Part shown: piece after piece, positions 1 to 5,303 of the stretch | Numbering within the stretch: the first letter of the stretch is position 1 | Layout: the number at the start of each line of letters is the position of its first letter | Source of the DNA: Spirochaetales bacterium | GTDB lineage: Bacteria; Spirochaetota; Spirochaetia; Sphaerochaetales; Sphaerochaetaceae | Reading direction: 5' to 3' | DNA length: 5,409 bases | Assembly (NCBI GenBank): GCA_022771185.1 | Contig: JALFCJ010000196.1 | Location: 1-5,409 of the forward strand | The notes under the pieces: generated by a model | The model's input: the letters and a program-made list of their open reading frames with translations, nothing else | Databases searched by the model: none | Told to the model about the DNA's origin: nothing | Program-made: the position numbers and the translations under genes

Positions 1-502
1 TATGGATAGAACTCTCTGCCCAAGAAGCACCATACAGCGTCAAAGTGGACTTTAATGCCTTGATTTCGAATTCATTCATTTTTTTCTTGTCGTAGGCGAT
101 ATCGAATACTCTGGCACACTGGTCGGAAGAGAGAGGGAGACCTTCAGTTTTTTCCAAGAGAAGCCTTCTCTTGTTAAATACTTCTTCCTTTTCTATTGCA
201 GGGTTTACTATGTGAACCACGTCATCTTCCTTTGAATGGCAGATCATTACAGCTCCGCTTTCAGCTATAACCGCATCCACAGGCCACTGTCTAAGGTATG
301 CGTCAGCCCACCCTACACTGCCACCTGTTACAAGAATTATAGTTCTACCACTGGCCTTGATTCGCCACATAGCTTCAAGGACGTCTGGATAAAGTTTTCC
401 ATTCTTTGTGATAGTGTCATCCACATCACTTATTATTATCTGTATTTGCTCTTTGTCTTCCTCTGTAAAACCGACAAAGGGAAAGCCTCCGTTTCCTCTC
501 AT
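1..502 (-). CDS. HAD-superfamily phosphatase, HAD-IIB-like (N-terminal 167 residues, runs off window)
   Basis: This is a partial gene; the reading frame is open from its ATG to the window edge. HAD motif I is visible as ISDVDDT, with nucleophile D26 and general acid D28, and motif II is ILVTGG with T59. The following stretch (GWADAYLRQWPVDAVIAESG) and the later part ending SWAESSIH look like the start of a C2-type cap, as in HAD-IIB enzymes such as sucrose-phosphate or mannosyl-phosphoglycerate phosphatases. The motif III lysine and the motif IV acidic residues would lie beyond the window. It probably dephosphorylates a small phosphorylated metabolite in the cytoplasm; the substrate cannot be read from the sequence. 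The ATG overlaps the pgsA stop codon (ATGA), with a weak AGGA Shine-Dalgarno at 511-514, so it is probably translated by coupling to pgsA. No signal peptide is seen. The HAD assignment is firm; the subfamily is a recollection-based inference. Confidence 0.85.
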   Translation of the reverse strand, partial: MRGNGGFPFVGFTEEDKEQIQIIISDVDDTITKNGKLYPDVLEAMWRIKASGRTIILVTGGSVGWADAYLRQWPVDAVIAESGAVMICHSKEDDVVHIVNPAIEKEEVFNKRRLLLEKTEGLPLSSDQCARVFDIAYDKKKMNEFEIKALKSTLTLYGASWAESSIH

Positions 503-1104
503 CTTGTCATTCCTGAAAGAGCCTTGCTTTTAATGACGTCCTTTGCATAAATTACAAAGCTCATAAGAGAAGCAAAGGCAGAGAGAGCATATAGAACATA
601 GAGGGCGATATTGTATCCATGGTTCCAAGATGCTCCTGCAGCTCCCGGCATGAATGTCATCAAACAGATGTATACCATAGATACTATGGTTGTTACGGCA
701 TACAACACTGTCTTGGACTTTCCGAAGATATTTGCAGGCATACTCTTTCCTGCATATTTCGCCAAAAGCATTCTGACGAATAGAATGGCATACTCACGCC
801 ACATGATTATTACAAAAGCCCAAAGAGGCATTATTCCATAGTAAAGAAAGCACAAAAAATATGTTACATGGGAAAGTGTATCCGCAAATGGATCCATTAC
901 TTTTCCCAAGTCAGTGACTAATCCTCTTTTTCTGGCGATTTTCCCATCCATCAAATCAGTAATCTCTGCAATCAAGTAGCAGATAAGGCAAACAACCATA
1001 CAAGGAACTGCCAGAGAAGGCAAGTTTTGTGAAACGATAAAAGAAATAAGAAAAACAGGCACCATGGCCAATCTAATAACTGTCAATTTATTGGGAAGAT
1101 TCAT
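499..1104 (-). CDS. pgsA: CDP-alcohol phosphatidyltransferase, probably phosphatidylglycerophosphate synthase
   Basis: This is an integral membrane enzyme of phospholipid synthesis, most likely joining CDP-diacylglycerol and glycerol-3-phosphate to give phosphatidylglycerophosphate and CMP. The complete CDP-alcohol phosphatidyltransferase signature is present: D50, D53, G54, A57, R58, G67, D71, D75 (DLMDGKIAR then GKVMDPFAD). About five hydrophobic segments are visible, near residues 8-27, 31-49, 79-102, 133-153 and 166-188. The MWREYAILFVR segment (101-111) and GKSKT (128-132) fit the PgsA group better than the phosphatidylserine or phosphatidylinositol synthases, and the 201-residue length is close to usual. 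A strong Shine-Dalgarno (AGGAGGAG) lies 8 nt before the ATG. It is the first gene of its unit, behind the thrS terminator, and overlaps the HAD gene by 4 nt. The family is certain; the glycerol-phosphate substrate is inferred. Confidence 0.87.
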   Translation of the reverse strand: MNLPNKLTVIRLAMVPVFLISFIVSQNLPSLAVPCMVVCLICYLIAEITDLMDGKIARKRGLVTDLGKVMDPFADTLSHVTYFLCFLYYGIMPLWAFVIIMWREYAILFVRMLLAKYAGKSMPANIFGKSKTVLYAVTTIVSMVYICLMTFMPGAAGASWNHGYNIALYVLYALSAFASLMSFVIYAKDVIKSKALSGMTR

Positions 1105-1112
1105 TTATTCTT

Positions 1113-1120
1113 CTCCTCCT
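1113..1120 (-). promoter_or_regulatory. Strong Shine-Dalgarno of pgsA
   Basis: On the minus strand AGGAGGAG lies 8 nt upstream of the ATG at 1102-1104. It supports the chosen start and the family-typical N-terminus MNLPNKLTVIRL. Confidence 0.85.
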
Positions 1121-1140
1121 ATATGCATACTGCTATATCA

Positions 1141-1169
1141 AAGATAGTTTGCATATTGGATTTTGTGAA
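1141..1169 (-). promoter_or_regulatory. Candidate sigma70-type promoter of the pgsA-HAD unit
   Basis: On the minus strand a -35 box TTCACA (1164-1169, 5 of 6 matches to TTGACA) is followed after 17 nt by TATCTT (1141-1146, 4 of 6 matches to TATAAT). Transcription would begin near 1132-1135, giving a leader of about 30 nt that contains the Shine-Dalgarno. The position fits: it lies just after the thrS terminator and before the first gene of the next unit. The -10 match is only moderate, and this is inference from sequence alone. Confidence 0.5.
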
Positions 1170-1194
1170 GTATCAAATAGAATTCACTCTTTGT

Positions 1195-1226
1195 AAAAAA
1201 AGGGAAGAAAGCAACGCCCTCTTCCC
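1195..1226 (-). terminator. Rho-independent terminator of thrS
   Basis: Reading the minus strand, GGGAAGA (1226-1220) pairs with TCTTCCC (1208-1202). The 11-nt loop can close further through GGC/GCT. Seven T residues follow at once (1201-1195). The structure starts 19 nt after the thrS stop codon and so ends the thrS transcript. On the plus strand the hairpin has no T-tract, so it is not bidirectional. Confidence 0.88.
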
Positions 1227-1245
1227 CCATTGTGTATAACTACAA

Positions 1246-2982
1246 TCAAATCTGCTCTTTATTGTCGATTGCAGAGTGTACTTCTTTGATGAAATCAGCT
1301 GTAGGAATCAAATTAGCCTGCTTTCCGTTTCTATATCTGATAGAAACAAGATTTCCAGCCATTTCCTTTTCACCGATGATCAACATATAAGGTGTCTTCT
1401 GCTTCTGAGCTTTTCTGATCTTTGCATTCATTCTGTCGTCAGATAGATCAAGGGCTACTCTGAAGCCTTCTTTCTTGAGAGTGTCAGCAAGAGCCTTTGA
1501 GTAATCATAAGCCATATCGCCTACAGGGATGATTGCAATCTGATCAGGGCTGAGCCATGGTGGGAATGCCCCGGCATAATTCTCCATAAGGACACCGAAG
1601 AATCTTTCGATAGATCCCAATAGAGCTCTATGGATCATGTATGGTCTCTTCTCTACACCGTCTTTATCGACAAAAGTCATGCCGAATCTTTCAGGAAGGT
1701 TGAAGTCAAACTGGACAGTAGATAGCTGCCACTCTCTTCCGATGGCGTCTTTGATCTTAAGGTCGATCTTCGGACCATAGAAAGCTCCACCGCCTTCGTC
1801 AATGTCATACTTCAAGCCTTCTTTCTCAACAGCCTTCTTCAATGCTTCTGTAGCAGCGTTCCACTTCTCTACCTCTCCTACGCTCTTTTCAGGCTTTGTG
1901 GAGATATATGCATGGATATCGTTGAAACCGAAGGAATGGAGCATATGCAGTGAGAATCTAAGGACTTCCATAATCTCGTCATCCATCTGGTCAGGTGTAA
2001 CAAAGAGGTGTGCATCGTCCTGAGTAAATCCTCTTACTCTCATGAGGCCATGGAGAGATCCTGCTTTCTCATATCTATAGACGGTGCCAAGTTCAGCCCA
2101 TCTGCAAGGAAGGTCTCTGTAAGACTTCTTTGAGTTCTGATAGATCATAATATGGAACGGACAGTTCATAGGCTTTACATAGTAGTCTGTGTTATCCATC
2201 TTCATAGGAGGATACATAGAGTCCTTGTAGAAGCCCAAATGTCCTGATGTCTCCCAAAGCCAGCTCTTTCCTACATGTGGTGTATAAACCATCTCATAGC
2301 CGTTCTTGTAGTGTTCTTCTCTCCAGAACTGCTCGATTGTCTGTCTGATTCTTGCTCCCCTGGGATGCCAGTATACAAGTCCTGGACCTGCTTCTTCATG
2401 AAGTGAGAACAAATCAAGTTCCTTACCAAGCTTTCTATGGTCTCTCTTTTCAATGTCGGCAAGATGATCCATATATGCCCTGAGATCTTCTTTGCTTGCC
2501 CATGCCGTTGCATATATTCTGGTAAGCATCTTGTTCTTTTCATTTCCTCTCCAATATGCACCTGCAATGGAAAGGAGTTTAAAGCCATCTGCACATAAAT
2601 CCTTTGTAGAATCTACATGGGGGCCTCTGCAAAGATCTGTAAAACCACCTTGGGTATATGTTGTTACCGTCTCACCCTCTGGAATTGCATCCAAAAGCTC
2701 AAGCTTATACTTCTGATCTTTGAAGATTTCTCTAGCTTCTTCTCTTGTCACTTCTTTTCTGACAAAATCCTTACCGCTATTGATAATCTTCCTCATGTTC
2801 TTAGTGATAGTCTCAAGATCTGCATCCGTCAGAGGACGTGGAAGATCAAAGTCATAGTAAAATCCATTCTCAATAGCCGGCCCGATTGCAATCTGTGCAT
2901 CAGGAAACATTTCGAGAACAGCTTCAGCCATGACGTGGGCAGTCGAGTGCCTAAGAGTGCTGAGTTCAATTTCCTTAGCCAT
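1246..2982 (-). CDS. thrS: Threonyl-tRNA synthetase, naturally lacking the TGS domain
   Basis: This class II synthetase charges tRNA-Thr with threonine in the cytoplasm, using ATP. At 578 residues it is about 60 shorter than the usual 640-residue enzyme: it begins directly in the N2 editing domain, with HSTAH (H12, H16) and CRGPH (C118, H122), the site that removes serine mischarged on tRNA-Thr. The catalytic core follows from about residue 180: motif 1 region near 208-236, zinc ligands C274 (NCPFH), H325 (QDDAH) and H451 (IHRA), motif 2 with R303 (TVYRYE), and motif 3 with R460 (GSIERFFG). An anticodon-binding domain occupies about 480-575. The start is fixed by AAGGAG 6 nt upstream (2989-2994), and the T-box terminator leaves no room for a TGS domain. 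Its expression is controlled by that T-box. The sequence resembles, from memory, spirochaetal ThrRS. Confidence 0.98.
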   Translation of the reverse strand: MAKEIELSTLRHSTAHVMAEAVLEMFPDAQIAIGPAIENGFYYDFDLPRPLTDADLETITKNMRKIINSGKDFVRKEVTREEAREIFKDQKYKLELLDAIPEGETVTTYTQGGFTDLCRGPHVDSTKDLCADGFKLLSIAGAYWRGNEKNKMLTRIYATAWASKEDLRAYMDHLADIEKRDHRKLGKELDLFSLHEEAGPGLVYWHPRGARIRQTIEQFWREEHYKNGYEMVYTPHVGKSWLWETSGHLGFYKDSMYPPMKMDNTDYYVKPMNCPFHIMIYQNSKKSYRDLPCRWAELGTVYRYEKAGSLHGLMRVRGFTQDDAHLFVTPDQMDDEIMEVLRFSLHMLHSFGFNDIHAYISTKPEKSVGEVEKWNAATEALKKAVEKEGLKYDIDEGGGAFYGPKIDLKIKDAIGREWQLSTVQFDFNLPERFGMTFVDKDGVEKRPYMIHRALLGSIERFFGVLMENYAGAFPPWLSPDQIAIIPVGDMAYDYSKALADTLKKEGFRVALDLSDDRMNAKIRKAQKQKTPYMLIIGEKEMAGNLVSIRYRNGKQANLIPTADFIKEVHSAIDNKEQI

Positions 2983-2988
2983 ATCTTT

Positions 2989-2994
2989 CTCCTT
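2989..2994 (-). promoter_or_regulatory. Shine-Dalgarno of thrS
   Basis: AAGGAG on the minus strand, 6 nt before the ATG at 2980-2982. It lies just downstream of the T-box terminator T-run, so it is transcribed only after antitermination. It also fixes the short N-terminus of ThrRS. Confidence 0.9.
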
Positions 2995-3000
2995 ATAATG

Positions 3001-3060
3001 AATAAAGCCTTTGCAGACTCACCCTTACACTATATGTGCAAGGACGAAGCTGCAAAGGCT
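3001..3060 (-). terminator. Regulated terminator hairpin of the thrS T-box
   Basis: On the minus strand AGCCTTTGCAG (3060-3050) pairs perfectly with CTGCAAAGGCT (3016-3006). Inside it, CCTTGCAC (3043-3036) pairs with GTGTAAGG (3030-3023) around the loop ATATA, with mostly G-U and A-U pairs between the two helices. TTATT follows (3005-3001), so the U-tract is short and interrupted but the stem is very long. The CCTTGC in the 5' arm is the same segment used by the antiterminator, so the two structures exclude each other. Confidence 0.9.
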
Positions 3061-3075
3061 CCGCGGTTCCACCTT
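3061..3075 (-). promoter_or_regulatory. T-box sequence proper, with UGGA acceptor-pairing bulge
   Basis: AAGGTGGAACCGCGG on the minus strand matches the conserved T-box consensus AGGGTGGNACCGCG. UGGA (3071-3068) should pair with the free 3' end of uncharged tRNA (NCCA). The variable base A predicts a U discriminator base in this organism's tRNA-Thr. Confidence 0.93.
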
Positions 3076-3275
3076 GCTTCCCCCTACAAGAGGGGACGCT
3101 CGAAATGCAGTTGACGCCTGCCTACGGCATTCCATACTCGGTTTCCCTTTGAGGAATGCAGCTAGGGAGTGGTTTTCACACTTCTGCCCCAGATGTCTCA
3201 CACCCACCTTTCGGAGGACATCTTTCTCTTCGGCGGCGACAAAGTGTTACTCGTCTCCTTCAAACGCTTTACTAG

Positions 3276-3305
3276 ATGTTACTCTCTTTCACACAATTCT
3301 TTCAA
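3276..3305 (-). promoter_or_regulatory. Candidate local promoter for the T-box-thrS unit, inside the end of the reductase gene
   Basis: On the minus strand TTGAAA (3305-3300, 5 of 6 to the -35 consensus) is separated by 18 nt from TAACAT (3281-3276, 4 of 6 to TATAAT). The -10 box includes the TAA stop codon of the reductase gene. Initiation would fall near 3267-3269, just before T-box Stem I, which is where a T-box RNA normally begins. The matches are moderate, and read-through from the upstream genes is an alternative source of the leader. Confidence 0.35.
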
Positions 3306-3800
3306 GTATTCAGCAATAAAGGAAGATGATATGAGTGAGACAGCTTTCTCAAAAAAATTAGCTTCTTCCTCTCCAAATCTATCTTTTATAGGGCTATCGA
3401 CGTCAAGAACGCCAAATAGCCTTTCATTTTTTATGAGTGGGACTACAATTTCGCTTTTAGAAGATGAAGAACAGGCAATGTGCCCTGGAAATAATTCTAC
3501 ATCTTTCACCACTACTGTCTTACGCTCCCTGGCGCATTTGCCACATACTCCCCTAGAGAAGGGTATCAGATTACAAGCTGGCTCACCTTGAAAAGGCCCC
3601 AAAACCAACTCATCCCCTCTGGCAATATAGAATCCCAGCCAATTGAGGCTCGGCACATACCACTTTAAGAGAGCAGAGACGTTGGAGAGAGAAGAAATGG
3701 CGTCTAAAGAATCTTTCCCATTCTCCAAGAGAAGGGAAAGATACTCCAACACGGATTTATCATCAGTTTCTTTATCTCCTGTAAGATAAAGAGAAAACAT
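3279..3800 (-). CDS. msrC: Free methionine-(R)-sulfoxide reductase, GAF-fold (fRMsr)
   Basis: This 173-residue protein is a single GAF domain that reduces free methionine-(R)-sulfoxide to methionine in the cytoplasm, with thioredoxin as usual electron donor. The family core is clear: NWLGFYI (53-59), LVLGPFQGEPAC (65-76), IPFSRGVCG (79-87), FPGHIAC (104-110), SEIVVP (116-121) and GVLDVDS (130-136). All three family cysteines are present: C76, C86 and C110 (the E. coli C84, C94 and C118 positions). E117, D133 and D135 match the acidic substrate-binding residues. Oddities are serine instead of the usual aspartate after C110, and an extra cysteine C89. The ATG shares its A with the rex stop codon (TAATG); GAGGAT about 8 nt upstream can serve as Shine-Dalgarno. 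A purely ligand-sensing GAF protein is unlikely given the intact cysteines. Confidence 0.93.
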   Translation of the reverse strand: MFSLYLTGDKETDDKSVLEYLSLLLENGKDSLDAISSLSNVSALLKWYVPSLNWLGFYIARGDELVLGPFQGEPACNLIPFSRGVCGKCARERKTVVVKDVELFPGHIACSSSSKSEIVVPLIKNERLFGVLDVDSPIKDRFGEEEANFFEKAVSLISSSFIAEYLKELCERE

Positions 3801-4474
3801 TAGATTTCATCCTCGAGTTCCAAAGCAGAAGCCTGGGAATCGAACTTTTTCCTCATCTTTACAGACAATACGGCGAAAGATGTTGCAAGATCAGTTCGTT
3901 GCATTACTACATCCGAAGGTATTTTTAAATCCTTAGGAGCGAAGTTCCATATTCCCTTGATTCCATAGCTAATCAAGAGATCTGCAACTTCCTGAGCCTT
4001 GGATGCTGGAACAGTAATGACGGCAATGGATATTTTATTTGTCTCAATGAAAACTTTTAATTTATCCATGCCTTGTACCACGAGATCCCCAACCATAGTT
4101 CCTATCTTCGATTCGTCGTTGTCGAAAGCTCCGACAATTCTTAGTCCATAGGCGGCAAACCCCTCATACATGCTGATGGCTTTTCCCAAGTTTCCTACAC
4201 CGACAATCAAAGCTTCTGCAGAGTTGTCCCAACCAAGAGCATGAGTAATACTGTCAATCAATTCATCAACAACAAATCCTACCTTTGGTTTTCCTTCGAT
4301 TCCGGTACAGGAGATGTCTTTTCTTACCTGGATGGGCTTTAGATTAAGTTCTTCTGCCAATACTGTTGCACTGATATACTCCATACCTTCAGCTTGTCTC
4401 TGTCTGAGAATTCTCAGATATGACGGGAAACGTTTTACAGATGGAATCGGTACCTGAATCTTATTGTTTTCCAT
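3800..4474 (-). CDS. rex: Redox-sensing transcriptional repressor Rex
   Basis: Rex is a homodimeric repressor that binds operators when NADH is low and releases them when NADH rises, controlling fermentation and respiration genes. Residues 1-80 form the winged-helix DNA-binding domain, including IPSVKRFPSYLRIL and the helix ending LKPIQVRKDIS. A Rossmann domain follows with GVGNLG (G92, G94, G97) and acidic residue D118 in FDND, typical of NAD(H) preference over NADP(H). VPASKAQ (155-161) and IWNFAP (175-180) are family landmarks, and a swapped C-terminal helix begins near SFAVLSVKMRKK. Length 224 is usual. The segment SCTGIEGKPKVGF (55-67) differs from the common SYFGEFGKRGVGY, marking a divergent subgroup. 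It starts 1 nt after the ispH stop, with GGAG at 4485-4488 as Shine-Dalgarno inside ispH. No Rex operator was found in this window. Confidence 0.95.
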   Translation of the reverse strand: MENNKIQVPIPSVKRFPSYLRILRQRQAEGMEYISATVLAEELNLKPIQVRKDISCTGIEGKPKVGFVVDELIDSITHALGWDNSAEALIVGVGNLGKAISMYEGFAAYGLRIVGAFDNDESKIGTMVGDLVVQGMDKLKVFIETNKISIAVITVPASKAQEVADLLISYGIKGIWNFAPKDLKIPSDVVMQRTDLATSFAVLSVKMRKKFDSQASALELEDEI

Positions 4475-4475
4475 A

Positions 4476-5303
4476 TTATCTACTCTCCAGTCTTTCCTTT
4501 ACATTTAAATACTGACTGCCAGGTGTGCTGGCACCTGCCGTCAACCCTATTATATTATACGCGAACACTTCGGTGGGTATAGAATTCTCATTCTCAACCA
4601 AAAATGAAGGGCAACCCTTTCTTTTTGCCGTTTGGACTAATTCCTTGGCATTTGCAGAGTGTTGCGCACCTACCACAACCACAGCTTCAACGCTTTCAGC
4701 CAGCTTCTCTACACATTTTCTTCTTACGATAGATGCTCTGCATATAGTGTTGGACAACTCTATTTCTATCCCTTTTTCCCTTCCTTTTTCAATAATTTCA
4801 TCTAAAAGGGGGGTTGAAAAAGTAGTCTGGACTACACCTCGGTATCTTCCCGGCGAGATTTCATCCAAATCGGACAAAGAAGAAATCACAGGGACATAAG
4901 AGTCTGAAGATCCACAAAGGGAATTTACCTCAGAGTGCCCTTTATAACCTAGGATTATTACAGGTATATCGGACTCCCTTACTAATCGTTGCCCCTTCAA
5001 TACTACAGGGCAGGTGCAGTCGACTATCTCGTTTCCTTTTTCAATAAATTCCCTTCTTTCTTTGTCTGACACTCCATGGGCTCTGATGACAACGATTCCA
5101 GGCTCTTTTATCTCTTGAGGGCTTTTTATCATTATAGCCCCCTTTTTCTTAAAGGCGTCTGTAACGAGGGCGTTGTGTACTATCTCTCCGTAGAAGTAGA
5201 TTTTTCTTTTTCCTTCGACTTCGGAGCATACTTTTTCAGCCTCCTCAAGAGCCTTCTCTACACCTTTACAGAATCCTAGATTATTTGCCAAAACAACTTT
5301 CAT
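4476..5303 (-). CDS. ispH: 4-hydroxy-3-methylbut-2-enyl diphosphate reductase
   Basis: IspH (LytB) catalyses the last step of the MEP pathway, reducing HMBPP to IPP and DMAPP with an oxygen-sensitive Fe-S cluster in the cytoplasm. The three cluster cysteines are C12 (NNLGFCKGV), C96 (VDCTCP) and C188 (NTICRAS). Substrate-binding residues are in place: H43 (VHN), H76 (RAHG), H123 and E125 (GHSEV), T160 (VVQTTF), S216 and N218 (HSANAKEL) and the S259-T260-P261 of GASTPGS. The usual SSN triplet reads SAN, so one of the serines is alanine. At 275 residues it is slightly short but complete. The ATG gives the standard spacing to C12. It overlaps the stop of the preceding gene (TGATG); the nearest strong Shine-Dalgarno (AAGGAGG, 5329-5335) is about 25 nt away, so re-initiation by coupling is likely. 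Confidence 0.97.
   Translation of the reverse strand: MKVVLANNLGFCKGVEKALEEAEKVCSEVEGKRKIYFYGEIVHNALVTDAFKKKGAIMIKSPQEIKEPGIVVIRAHGVSDKERREFIEKGNEIVDCTCPVVLKGQRLVRESDIPVIILGYKGHSEVNSLCGSSDSYVPVISSLSDLDEISPGRYRGVVQTTFSTPLLDEIIEKGREKGIEIELSNTICRASIVRRKCVEKLAESVEAVVVVGAQHSANAKELVQTAKRKGCPSFLVENENSIPTEVFAYNIIGLTAGASTPGSQYLNVKERLESR

Larger units (their letters stand above)
3001..3265 (-). ncRNA. T-box riboswitch leader of thrS (tRNA-Thr sensing, ACC specifier)
   Basis: This cis-acting leader binds uncharged tRNA-Thr and lets transcription continue into thrS. All main parts are visible on the minus strand. In Stem I, ACACTT (3247-3242) pairs with AAGTGT (3183-3178) next to a specifier loop formed by AGTA (3251-3248) opposite GAAAACCA (3177-3170); the specifier triplet is ACC (3173-3171), a threonine codon read by anticodon GGU. 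The distal arm pairs GATGTC (3222-3217) with GACATC (3197-3192). A second stem pairs GCATTCC (3159-3153) with GGAATGC (3133-3127), and a Stem III-like hairpin pairs CCCCT (3095-3091) with AGGGG (3085-3081). The T-box sequence AAGGTGGAACCGCGG (3075-3061) follows. In the antiterminator, GCAAGG (3077-3072) pairs with CCTTGC (3043-3038) and GCG with CGT. The 5' boundary is approximate. Confidence 0.95.

Noticed and set aside
236..841. Plus-strand frames over the HAD gene and pgsA
   Set aside because: Antisense to genes with intact catalytic motifs; no start signals or known protein features.
1163..1187. Possible Rex operator upstream of pgsA (TTGTGAA ... TTCAC)
   Set aside because: The half-sites are about 12 nt or more apart, far from the 4-6 nt spacing of known Rex sites, and one overlaps an ordinary -35 box.
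2271..2594. Minus-strand 107-codon frame within thrS
   Set aside because: It is an out-of-frame shadow of the well-supported ThrRS editing and catalytic coding sequence.
3025..3207. Small minus-strand ORF (60 codons, GTG start) between the reductase and thrS, possible leader peptide
   Set aside because: It lies wholly inside the T-box leader, whose stems and conserved motifs explain the sequence, and it has no convincing Shine-Dalgarno.
2617..3591. Plus-strand open frames of 100-165 codons across the thrS start, T-box and reductase
   Set aside because: They are antisense to confirmed genes or to the riboswitch, show no recognisable domain, and run against the direction of every real gene.
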